Below are positions 8,870 to 14,624 of a stretch of 14,624 nucleotides of DNA, in pieces. This stretch comes from Spirochaeta sp. (GTDB lineage: Bacteria > Spirochaetota > Spirochaetia > DSM-2461), in NCBI GenBank assembly GCA_030592625.1, contig JAUVIY010000031.1, positions 1-14,624 of the forward strand, read 5' to 3'. Both the position numbers and the translations under genes were made by a program. The notes below the pieces were generated by a model. It was not told the origin of the DNA and did not search any database. It saw only the letters and a list, made by a program, of their open reading frames with translations. The first letter of the stretch is position 1. Every line of letters begins with the position of its first letter.

Positions 8870-8942
8870 TAGTGGCGAAGGGATTTGAACCCCTGACCGA
8901 TCGGATATGAGCCGATTGCTCTACCAACTGAGCTACGCCACC
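8870..8942 (-). tRNA. tRNA with CAT anticodon, probably elongator tRNA-Met
   Basis: The complement strand folds into a full cloverleaf of 73 nt. It has a 7-bp acceptor stem (GGTGGCG with CGCCACT, first pair G-U), D-stem GCTC/GAGC with loop AGTTGGTA, anticodon stem ATCGG/CCGAT with loop CTCATAT, and T-arm loop TTCAAAT. The discriminator is A and the CCA end is not encoded. The anticodon stem lacks the three G-C pairs of initiator tRNA, and the first acceptor pair is not the initiator mismatch. Elongator Met is therefore likely. A lysidine-modified tRNA-Ile (also CAT) cannot be excluded by eye. Confidence 0.93.
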
Positions 8943-8955
8943 AAAGTCGAGGGCA

Positions 8956-8985
8956 AATGTAGCGCGGAGAGCCTCTGAATGTCAA
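8956..8985 (-). promoter_or_regulatory. Sigma-70-type promoter of the tRNA gene
   Basis: On the complement strand a perfect -35 TTGACA (8985-8980) is followed after 18 bases by TACATT (8961-8956, four of six matches to the -10 consensus). Transcription would start near 8949, about seven bases before the mature tRNA 5' end. The position fits a tRNA promoter and may also serve the SET gene downstream. Confidence 0.7.
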
Positions 8986-9039
8986 CTGAGCTGAGAACTG
9001 CCGACAAACTTACTGAGTATCCATCTGGAGCTGTCGTCC

Positions 9040-11985
9040 CTACAGGAATTTACGCTTCTGAGCTTCGTCCATAAGACGTTTGTTCCAGGGGTTCGCCGAG
9101 AGCCAGGCATGCTTGGTCTGGTTGTCGTCGAAACGGCCGGCACGAACCTGAAGGTCGTTGAAAGCCCGACTCATGAATCGGGTCTGCATCTCCCGTTCTC
9201 CTTCCGGGCTCACCAGTGCAGCCCAGAGAGCGTACAGGTAGCTGAAGGGCTTGGGCACACGGCGGCCATCCTTCTCCAGAAGGGTCGTCAGGCGCTCGAT
9301 GGCGGAACCATCTCCGCTATCGCCCGCCAGGAAGGCGTCGAAACCCTCGATCCACTCGCCCAGGACATCCAGCGGCCCGCCAGAGACCGACAGACGGCCT
9401 TCGATGGGAAAAAATCCATCGGACCAGTCATCGGCCTCACCCTGAAGACGGCAGCTCATTCGCTCTCCTGAGAGTGCCTTTTGGATGTAGAGTCCGGCGG
9501 CACTGGAATCCCCGGAGAAAAAAGCGTCTTCGGCCAGGAAAGCCTGGGCTTCCCTTGAGTTTTCCGCATTGAGGAGGAGACTTCGTCCTTCAGCTTTTCC
9601 CGCTGTGGTTCCCTCGGCCAGGAGACTGCGCCCTTTCCACAGTTCCATAACCGCTTCTTCATCATTCAGTCCGTAGAACAGGGCGGTCTTGCGGCCCTCT
9701 TCGGCCATGGACGCAGCCTCGCCGTATCGCCCCAGATCCCATGCGATGCGAACAGCCGTGAGGGTGAGCAGGAGCCAGAGGTCACGCCGGCCTCCCCGAT
9801 GGGCGGTGTCCCGTAACTCCCGGCATTCCCTCATGGCCCGGGGCAGATTCCCGAAAAGGAACTGGGTAACGGTTTCCATGGCGGCGGCCCTCAAGACTCC
9901 CCAGGATGCACTGATTTGAGTGCCGATACGCCTGGCAATGCCGAAATGCTCCTGTGCATCCCGAACCTTTCCCAATGCCAGAAGTGCCAGGGCCAGTTCC
10001 AGATGGGAATTGGTTTCCCCTTCATGATCCCCGGACTTCTGAAAGGTGAAAAGCGCTTCCTTGGAAGCGGTCAGGGCATCGTCCCATCGTTCCACGGCAT
10101 AGGAGAACCTGGCGTTGTGAAGCCTGAAACGATCGGAATAGGCACCGCGGCCGCTGATAAGGGATACGGTGCCTTCCCGAATCAGGATTCTGGCCTGATC
10201 GGCACCCCCGGTGAGCAGGACGTAACGCAGCCGGGCGGCCCCCACTACGTTCTGCAGTGACTCCATGTCCGTCCCGTCCAGATCCGAGAGTGACATAGGA
10301 GGGCCGTTCAGGAGAAGCCCCGCGGCCCGGAGCCGCCTGTTGGTTAAAAGGCTCTCCAGGAGACGGTCCAGAATGGCTATGGCCTTAGTGGCCGGGCCCC
10401 AGAGTTCCAGGTAACGATACAACCGGAAGAGGTCTATAGGATCGCCTTCATTGTATCGTCGGTAGAGATATTCGCCGAATCGTTCGGCTTCCCTGAGGTT
10501 CTCAAGGTCTTTGGTGAAGGCATTCGCCGGGCCGCCGGAGACTCCTCTGACCCGGCCGTCGGGGTCTTCACGAATCAGGCCGAAATCCAGCAACCCGTCG
10601 TACCTTGCCGCTTCACCACCTCGGACATCGTCATTTTCACCCATTCGCTCCACAAGGAGCCTGCGATCGGTCAGGCCGGCGGCGGCATGGGCCAGGAAGA
10701 GGATACGGCGTGTATCCTTGTCCAGGGACGCCACCAGGGCTTCCCCGGGATCAATCCTCGCATCGTAACCCCGTTCACGTCCGAGCAGTCCATGAAAAAG
10801 TCGGTACAGGCTGGCGCCACAGCTCAACGCGAGCACTTTAAGTTCTTCTTCATCAGGAAATGACCCGAGGGCGGCCTTCTGTACGATGGAAATCCATTCA
10901 CTATCCGACGGCTGTCGGAATGTCACCTCATGGCCTTTTCCCGGCAGCGGCAGCACTTCGTCGATTTCATCGGAATCACGGATGATGATAAGCCGGAAGG
11001 ACTCCCTGCCGAGAAACTCAGTGAGAAGAGAGCGGAGCCATGAGACGGCCTCGGACTTTGAAGAAAAGCCGTCAATCAGGACATAGGCCGGTCGGCCGGC
11101 CCTCCTCCGGCGTTCCACATGAGCCTTGACATACAGGGCGAACGCCTGGACGAGATCGACAGGACCCTGGTCTCGGGAAGTGTCCCAGATTCTCCCTTTT
11201 CGGCATCGTTCCAGAAATCCGGAACCCTCACTTTCCCACCATCGGCCTTCTTCCTCATCCAGATATTCCGAAACAGTTGCCAGAGAGGTTCCCAGTGCCC
11301 GTATGAACGGCTCCATAGGATCCTCGGCATCATCCGCAAATGGAATAACCAGAGGAGAACCACCGTCGTCGGGATACAGAGTCCTGAGCGCCTTATTCAA
11401 AGTAGCGCGCTTACCGGAGCCGGAGCGACCCCGCAGGAGCAGAATAGTGCGGTCGTTCTCATCCAGTTCAAGCCTCTCAAGGGCCTGACGAACCTTTTTG
11501 AGGCGGTCGGGGCGTATCAGAAGGTTGGGAAGGCGCTCTTCCAGCCTGGGACCGGCTTCCTTCAGGGTTTTCACTCGAAACAAGCCCTCAATGACATCCC
11601 CATCAAGATATGCCTTGAAATCATCGAGTATTCCGGAATCGACCCAGAATCCGTCGTCCTCAGGCACCTTCAGCAGCAGGGATTCAAGCTGAGCCATGTC
11701 GGAAGGCGAATCCTCGGGTCCGCCGGAAACAAATACGGTGATACCGTACAGCTCACGGTCGTTTTCCCTGAGGTATTGGTGCATGGCCGCCGCCGCCTCG
11801 GCGGTTTTTCGGGCGGTTTCCCCCAGAGAAGGCGGAAAATGGTACAACTCGGTATCAACCGGACGACCTCCGTAACGGACGGCCATCTCATCCAGTTCCG
11901 CCCGGATTTTCACAATCAGGGCAGGATGAAGTTTTGTTAATTGATTTACATGGGATATCCCGGTATATATTGAATAAGAGTGCAT
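9040..11985 (-). CDS. STAND-like P-loop/TPR regulatory protein with degenerate Walker motifs
   Basis: The predicted protein has 981 residues from ATG 11985, chosen because AAGGA lies seven bases upstream; the longer start at 12003 has no ribosome-binding site. Residues 1-140 form an alpha/beta domain without clear motifs. Its end (GLFRVKT, then a P-loop about 40 residues on) resembles the layout of cyclase-AAA-TPR proteins, so a relic cyclase domain is possible. Residues 186-193 are GRSGSGKR, a Walker A in which the usual Ser/Thr after Lys is Arg. The Walker B-like strand is YVLIDGF (Asp305) and a following strand is FRLIIIRDSDE. A winged-helix-like segment lies near 435-490. The C-terminal half is helical, with TPR-like repeats from about 640 to 850. 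The design resembles MalT-type signal-transduction ATPases, but no DNA-binding or catalytic effector domain is evident. It is divergent from, and close to, the kinase/PilZ genes. Confidence 0.8.
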   Translation of the reverse strand: MHSYSIYTGISHVNQLTKLHPALIVKIRAELDEMAVRYGGRPVDTELYHFPPSLGETARKTAEAAAAMHQYLRENDRELYGITVFVSGGPEDSPSDMAQLESLLLKVPEDDGFWVDSGILDDFKAYLDGDVIEGLFRVKTLKEAGPRLEERLPNLLIRPDRLKKVRQALERLELDENDRTILLLRGRSGSGKRATLNKALRTLYPDDGGSPLVIPFADDAEDPMEPFIRALGTSLATVSEYLDEEEGRWWESEGSGFLERCRKGRIWDTSRDQGPVDLVQAFALYVKAHVERRRRAGRPAYVLIDGFSSKSEAVSWLRSLLTEFLGRESFRLIIIRDSDEIDEVLPLPGKGHEVTFRQPSDSEWISIVQKAALGSFPDEEELKVLALSCGASLYRLFHGLLGRERGYDARIDPGEALVASLDKDTRRILFLAHAAAGLTDRRLLVERMGENDDVRGGEAARYDGLLDFGLIREDPDGRVRGVSGGPANAFTKDLENLREAERFGEYLYRRYNEGDPIDLFRLYRYLELWGPATKAIAILDRLLESLLTNRRLRAAGLLLNGPPMSLSDLDGTDMESLQNVVGAARLRYVLLTGGADQARILIREGTVSLISGRGAYSDRFRLHNARFSYAVERWDDALTASKEALFTFQKSGDHEGETNSHLELALALLALGKVRDAQEHFGIARRIGTQISASWGVLRAAAMETVTQFLFGNLPRAMRECRELRDTAHRGGRRDLWLLLTLTAVRIAWDLGRYGEAASMAEEGRKTALFYGLNDEEAVMELWKGRSLLAEGTTAGKAEGRSLLLNAENSREAQAFLAEDAFFSGDSSAAGLYIQKALSGERMSCRLQGEADDWSDGFFPIEGRLSVSGGPLDVLGEWIEGFDAFLAGDSGDGSAIERLTTLLEKDGRRVPKPFSYLYALWAALVSPEGEREMQTRFMSRAFNDLQVRAGRFDDNQTKHAWLSANPWNKRLMDEAQKRKFL
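11941..11971 (+). promoter_or_regulatory. Candidate promoter for the GHKL-PilZ gene pair
   Basis: TTGATT at 11941-11946 (four of six) is followed after 17 bases by TATATA (11964-11969), or after 19 by TATATT (11966-11971, five of six). Transcription would start near 11977, giving a leader of about 45 bases before ATG 12022. The elements lie inside the first codons of the divergent STAND-like gene. Both matches are moderate and this is a proposal only. Confidence 0.35.
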
Positions 11986-11992
11986 AGGTAAA

Positions 11993-11997
11993 TCCTT
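11993..11997 (-). promoter_or_regulatory. Shine-Dalgarno AAGGA deciding the start at 11985
   Basis: On the complement strand AAGGA lies seven bases before ATG 11985. No such site precedes the alternative ATG at 12003. The shorter protein beginning MHSYSIYTG is therefore preferred. Confidence 0.65.
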
Positions 11998-12021
11998 ACT
12001 CATTGTAAACCAGAAGCATCA

Positions 12022-12546
12022 ATGCGTCACATAGTATTCAAGGGCCGAAAATTTAAACGCGTCATCATGAACATCAGTGGAGACGCACCCTTCCATGAAA
12101 TCCTTAAACAGGTGAACGGGTTGACTATACCCGAAAGCCCTCACGACGACGAACACACACGTTATGCCATGCTGGAACTGATCAATAATTCCCTCAGGGC
12201 CCATCGGGAGAAGGGTATCAAGGATGTCATCCGCACGGAGCTGAAGGTGAAGGACGATACACTGGAAATCCGCATCATCGATAAGGGAGGGGGGTTCGAC
12301 TTCAACAGTCTTCCCTACAACATCGGTGAATCGGTGGAAGAAATCGACACAAACAGCGGCCGTTTCCAGGAATACCGGGAGGAAAACCAATATAAAAAGT
12401 TCGGAATGGGGCTGATTGTCGCACGAAGGCTTTTCCCGGTATTCACAGTGAGTTTCTACAATGAGGAAGAAGAGGATGTTCCATACACCTCGACAGGGGT
12501 TGTGGGAACACGAATCGACATGGGTATAAGGTGGAACAATGTCTGA
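12022..12546 (+). CDS. GHKL-family ATPase, anti-sigma-factor-type serine kinase
   Basis: The predicted protein has 174 residues. The HATPase_c (Bergerat) fold is shown by the N-box ELINNSLRA (Glu52, Asn56), the G1 box DKGGG (87-91), the G2 box FGMGL (127-131) and a closing GT motif (162-163). There is no phospho-accepting histidine domain, no transmembrane segment and no response-regulator partner. It therefore resembles RsbW/SpoIIAB-type single-domain kinases, which phosphorylate STAS proteins on serine, rather than classical histidine kinases. A STAS gene lies about 400 bases downstream. Its last 8 bases overlap the PilZ gene, so the two products are probably made together. The start at 12022 has only a weak AGAAG in front; ATG 12067 would remove the first strand. 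Confidence 0.85.
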   Translation: MRHIVFKGRKFKRVIMNISGDAPFHEILKQVNGLTIPESPHDDEHTRYAMLELINNSLRAHREKGIKDVIRTELKVKDDTLEIRIIDKGGGFDFNSLPYNIGESVEEIDTNSGRFQEYREENQYKKFGMGLIVARRLFPVFTVSFYNEEEEDVPYTSTGVVGTRIDMGIRWNNV

Positions 12547-12865
12547 ACACCGCATGGAACCTCGTAATCAGGGATATGCGAAAGTCATTATGGATTCGCT
12601 TCCCGGCTATCTGCGCAACCTCACCGATGAAGGGTGTAAAATCGTCACAATCAGCGCCCTTCCCCACTCCATCGGTGAATCACTCACATTCCAGATCCTG
12701 CCGGATGAAACCAGCGGTCTGGACCGCATCACGGTAACGGCCGAACTTCGCTGGAAAAAGAAAGACGGGCCGTATTTCGTTTACGGATTCCAAATCTCAA
12801 GCTATGCCACGGAAAACGACTCGGAAATATACCACAAACTGGTGACTCAATACGCCCGTTCTTGA
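12539..12865 (+). CDS. Small PilZ-like domain protein, possible c-di-GMP receptor
   Basis: The predicted protein has 108 residues and overlaps the upstream kinase stop by 8 bases; AAGGTGG four bases before the ATG gives a strong start. The family call is by eye. The N-terminus carries RMEPR (Arg5-Arg9, the RxxxR c-di-GMP-binding motif). Residues 27-32 read NLTDEG, a conservative form of the [DN]xSxxG motif with Thr for Ser. The end of the domain, RWKKKDG to VYGFQIS (71-87), matches the V-x-W to G-x-x-F strand pattern that closes PilZ barrels. Members bind cyclic di-GMP and change a partner protein's activity. The overlap with the GHKL gene makes that kinase the obvious partner. The Thr substitution and short spacing between motifs leave ligand binding unproven; a non-binding PilZ-like adaptor is the alternative. 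Confidence 0.65.
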   Translation: MSEHRMEPRNQGYAKVIMDSLPGYLRNLTDEGCKIVTISALPHSIGESLTFQILPDETSGLDRITVTAELRWKKKDGPYFVYGFQISSYATENDSEIYHKLVTQYARS

Positions 12866-12890
12866 CGGTGATATAGGCCGATGTTATAGT
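12862..12890 (+). promoter_or_regulatory. Near-consensus sigma-70 promoter of the STAS gene
   Basis: TTGACG (12862-12867) and TATAGT (12885-12890) each match consensus at five of six positions and are separated by exactly 17 bases. Transcription would begin near 12897, leaving a leader of about 64 bases. The -35 box contains the TGA stop of the PilZ gene. The STAS and second kinase genes could thus be expressed independently of the upstream pair. Confidence 0.75.
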
Positions 12891-12947
12891 GTTGTCGTCT
12901 GTTCATTTACCGCCAAGTTTCATTGTAGTCTGGATTTAGACGTAACT

Positions 12948-12953
12948 GAGGAG
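12948..12953 (+). promoter_or_regulatory. Shine-Dalgarno GAGGAG supporting a TTG start at 12961
   Basis: GAGGAG ends seven bases before TTG 12961. A second in-frame TTG at 12967 would be 13 bases away, so the first is preferred. No in-frame ATG lies near. Confidence 0.75.
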
Positions 12954-12960
12954 AAAGAAA

Positions 12961-13299
12961 TTGGAATTGAAGATCCGAAAAAGCGCAGACATCTACATCA
13001 TCGACGTCAATGGCGAGATGGATCTCTATAACTCCTATAAACTAAAAGAGTTGGTGATGAAAATGCTGGAAAAGAAGATCCAGAAATTCGTCATTAACAT
13101 GGAGAATGTAGAATACATCGATTCCAGCGGCATTGGAGCCCTTATTTATATCTGCTCCACAATAAAAAAACTCAGTCTTAAGCTTCTGATTGCCAATGTC
13201 CGGGGCTCGGTAAAAAAGGTGATCGAACTCACAAAGCTCATGGGCTACTTTCCCATCACCGGGAATGTGGTGGAAGCAGTCAAAAAACTCACAGATTAG
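12961..13299 (+). CDS. STAS-domain anti-sigma factor antagonist
   Basis: The predicted protein has 112 residues, close to the usual length of SpoIIAA/RsbV proteins. The hallmark phosphorylation loop is YIDSSGIGAL: Asp54, Ser55, Ser56, Gly57, with Ser56 the expected phospho-acceptor. An N-terminal beta strand pair (IYIIDVNGEMDLYN) and a C-terminal helix with EAVKKL complete the STAS fold. In the family, the unphosphorylated form binds a GHKL kinase and frees that kinase's target; phosphorylation by the kinase breaks the complex. Two GHKL proteins flank it here, so it could be the shared switch. It starts with TTG behind a good ribosome-binding site. It lies eight bases before the next start and has its own promoter. 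Confidence 0.93.
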   Translation: MELKIRKSADIYIIDVNGEMDLYNSYKLKELVMKMLEKKIQKFVINMENVEYIDSSGIGALIYICSTIKKLSLKLLIANVRGSVKKVIELTKLMGYFPITGNVVEAVKKLTD

Positions 13300-13307
13300 G
13301 AGCAGCA

Positions 13308-13862
13308 ATGGACGACGTTAAACAAATCCTCCAGGACGATAATCATGAGCTCTTCTCTAAAGAAGACATGTTCAGTAAAGAATTTCCCAGCGATTACCGT
13401 CAGATCCGCTATTTCACCCTGATGATCGTTCAGAAAGCCCCCCCTGAAATCAAGGAAATCAACCTTCTCGAACAACAGATCAGCGAAATAATCAAGAACG
13501 CCGTCAAACACGGCAACAAGTCCGATCCCGATAAGATAATTAAAGTCTGGTACACCTTTACCACCGAAGAAGCCCGAATTATCGTCGAGGACGAGGGTAA
13601 AGGATTTCAGAATATCGACAAGTGGAACGCCTTCAATGTCGAGCGTCAGGCCTGCCTCTCCAAAGAGGATTACATCAAACTCGCCGACTATGTGGCATAT
13701 CGCACCGAAGAAAGTGATGACAACGACGGAGGCAACGCCATGTTCGCCGCCGTAGAATACTGGAACGAAGGTGTCGTCTTCAAAAGCGGGGGTAATATCG
13801 TCGCCGTGGGCAAGAAGTTTCCCAAGAAACACCCGGGCATCGAAGTCTCTGAAGCTTTATAA
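13308..13862 (+). CDS. GHKL-family ATPase, RsbW-like kinase partner of the STAS protein
   Basis: The predicted protein has 184 residues. AGGAG overlaps the STAS stop codon and sits five bases before ATG 13308, so the pair is probably coupled. The Bergerat fold is shown by the N-box EIIKNAVKHGN (Glu60, Asn64, His68) and the G1 box DEGKGF (Asp95, Gly97, Gly99). The ATP-lid/G2 region is unusual: instead of GxGL it reads DGGNAMFAAVEYWNEG (140-155), and a 40-residue acidic/polar insert precedes it. The family phosphorylates the STAS serine and sequesters a sigma factor or another effector. No sigma-factor gene is present in the window, so the output is unknown. It could act as a kinase or, given the altered lid, mainly as a binding partner. 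Confidence 0.87.
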   Translation: MDDVKQILQDDNHELFSKEDMFSKEFPSDYRQIRYFTLMIVQKAPPEIKEINLLEQQISEIIKNAVKHGNKSDPDKIIKVWYTFTTEEARIIVEDEGKGFQNIDKWNAFNVERQACLSKEDYIKLADYVAYRTEESDDNDGGNAMFAAVEYWNEGVVFKSGGNIVAVGKKFPKKHPGIEVSEAL

Positions 13863-13896
13863 AGATTATAAATGACCTCTGGCGAGGTGAGTATCT

Positions 13897-14412
13897 TCAC
13901 CCATCCCCGGTATCGGTATCGGGGAATTCGGACAGGTCCAGGGCCCATTGATCGATAAACCACTCACCTTCCCATCTGGAGAGATAGATATGACCGTAGC
14001 TTACAAGTTCGGTACCGGTTAATCGGATCGGAACGGTAACCCGCTCATTCTCCCGATGCGGGAGGGCGTAGCGGGGATAGACATCCTTCCCCCCGTCTTT
14101 CAGAGCCTGAGCCAATCCAAGAGACAGGGGCACGAGGACGGCAGGATGAAGCTGTGCCTCCGGTACCTCTCCCTGCCTGATAGACAAAAATGCCCTGTCG
14201 CAGACATCCAGTGCCGATGCCCAGAGAGGATCGGGTCCGCGCCGGTCGGCAAGCAGTCCCATGGATTTATCTTCAGGCAGCCGGGCCTCACCCCGATTCC
14301 ATTCCATAAAAGAGAACCATTGCTCCTCACCCGGAGTCTGGGCATTCAAATATCCGCAGCAAATACATATAATGAGAAGAAATACGGAAAGTCTGATACG
14401 GCGTCTCGACAA
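13897..14412 (-). CDS. Small exported protein of unknown function
   Basis: The predicted protein has 171 residues and starts at TTG 14412. The start is supported by the immediately following signal peptide (RRRIRLSVFLLIICICCGYLNA, cleavage near residue 24) and by an in-frame TGA three codons upstream. The mature part has no motif I can name. Its C-terminal strand pair, GHIYLSRWEGEWFIDQW, recalls the closing strands of NTF2-like or lipoprotein-associated beta folds, which is only a resemblance. The start is six bases after the stop of the upstream HAMP-like protein gene, so the two are probably translated together and act at the same membrane. It is convergent with the kinase gene, leaving 34 bases between stops. 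Confidence 0.75.
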   Translation of the reverse strand: MSRRRIRLSVFLLIICICCGYLNAQTPGEEQWFSFMEWNRGEARLPEDKSMGLLADRRGPDPLWASALDVCDRAFLSIRQGEVPEAQLHPAVLVPLSLGLAQALKDGGKDVYPRYALPHRENERVTVPIRLTGTELVSYGHIYLSRWEGEWFIDQWALDLSEFPDTDTGDG

Positions 14413-14418
14413 GATGAT

Positions 14419-14624
14419 TCACGTTCCCAGCAAATCGCTGATATCGTCCAGTGATATGTCCAGGGCCCCGCCCTGATCCTCCAGATTGCTGCGCTCTTTA
14501 AGAGGCAGATACTCATCGTTATAAGCTGCGGCCAGACGGAAAATATCATCTTTCCCGTATTCGGGGGGAACGCTCACTTCCAGGTTGTAACTCTTTTCGG
14601 TAAGGCCCCGCATCATGACATTCA
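14419..14624 (-). CDS. C-terminal end of a protein with a HAMP-like segment (partial)
   Basis: Only the last ~68 residues are in the window; the frame remains open at the edge. The segment from VMMRGLTEKSY to DDIFRLAAAYNDEY follows the HAMP pattern (Gly-rich turn, Pro, then D-[DE]-I-x-x-L-A-x-A-[FY]-N). HAMP units relay signals from a membrane sensor to an output domain. Here only about 30 residues follow, ending ISLDDISDLLG, so no kinase, phosphatase or cyclase output is attached. The protein either signals through partners or is not a true HAMP protein. The upstream part should show whether membrane segments precede it. Confidence 0.55.
   Translation of the reverse strand, partial: NVMMRGLTEKSYNLEVSVPPEYGKDDIFRLAAAYNDEYLPLKERSNLEDQGGALDISLDDISDLLGT

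Noticed and set aside
11119..11940. 273-residue open frame on the + strand antisense to the STAND-like gene
   Set aside because: It is a shadow of a GC-rich real gene. It has no recognisable motif, and the opposite frame encodes a coherent P-loop/TPR protein over the whole interval.
12002..12030. Candidate - strand promoter with TACAAT at 12007-12002 for the STAND-like gene
   Set aside because: The -10 match is good, but the only -35 at suitable spacing is weak, and the predicted start would fall within the ribosome-binding site.
12019..12555. 178-residue - strand frame antisense to the first GHKL gene
   Set aside because: The + strand frame has N, G1 and G2 boxes and proper gene overlaps. 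The antisense frame has no motif and no ribosome-binding site was identified.
12910..12945. Possible leader structure before the STAS gene (GTCT with AGAC)
   Set aside because: Only four base pairs are formed, with no riboswitch-like conserved elements; the expected chance rate is high.
13296..13832. 178-residue - strand frame antisense to the second GHKL gene
   Set aside because: It is a mirror of a real gene whose ATPase boxes are clear. The antisense protein is a low-information hydrophobic/acidic sequence.
13867..13925. Small hairpins between the convergent stops at 13862 and 13897, including CCCCGGTA with TATCGGGG
   Set aside because: The stems are short and no T-tract follows on either strand, so I do not call a terminator. 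The larger hairpin is also part of the C-terminal codons of the exported protein.

Overview
The window looks like chromosomal DNA of a diderm bacterium of medium-high GC content, most likely a free-living spirochaete (Spirochaetota). This is an inference. It rests on signal-peptide and lipobox proteins, on two proteins that appear to end in an outer-membrane beta-barrel, and on a serine-kinase/STAS partner-switching cluster. No marker gene fixes the taxon. No insertion sequence, phage gene or CRISPR array was seen, and no stretch over 300 bases lacks a gene.

Region A (1-8043, + strand) is a tightly packed cell-envelope operon of four genes. They are the 3' part of a protein built of about 100-residue fibronectin-III-like repeats, two tandem paralogous exported proteins (Fn3-like domain, IPT/TIG-like domains, predicted C-terminal beta-barrel), and a very large lipoprotein with two right-handed beta-helix modules. 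The first three genes overlap and the fourth follows closely. A strong hairpin terminator (8118-8152) closes the operon.

Region B (8153-12003, - strand) holds a SET-domain protein gene just downstream of a CAT-anticodon tRNA gene that has a clear promoter. Upstream of these lies a gene for a 981-residue STAND-like P-loop/TPR protein whose nucleotide-binding motifs are degenerate.

Region C (11941-13862, + strand) is a signalling cluster transcribed divergently from the STAND-like gene. A GHKL (anti-sigma-kinase type) ATPase gene overlaps a PilZ-domain gene. A near-consensus promoter straddling the PilZ stop codon then leads into a STAS anti-anti-sigma gene (TTG start) and a second GHKL ATPase gene. 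The likely theme is a partner-switching pathway (kinase/STAS) with a possible c-di-GMP input through PilZ.

Region D (13897-14624, - strand) is convergent with C. It holds a small exported protein of unknown function and, upstream of it, the C-terminal end of a protein with a HAMP-like segment that runs off the window.

Several start codons here differ from the longest open frame. They were chosen from Shine-Dalgarno spacing, signal peptides and promoter positions, and the reasons are given in the entries.
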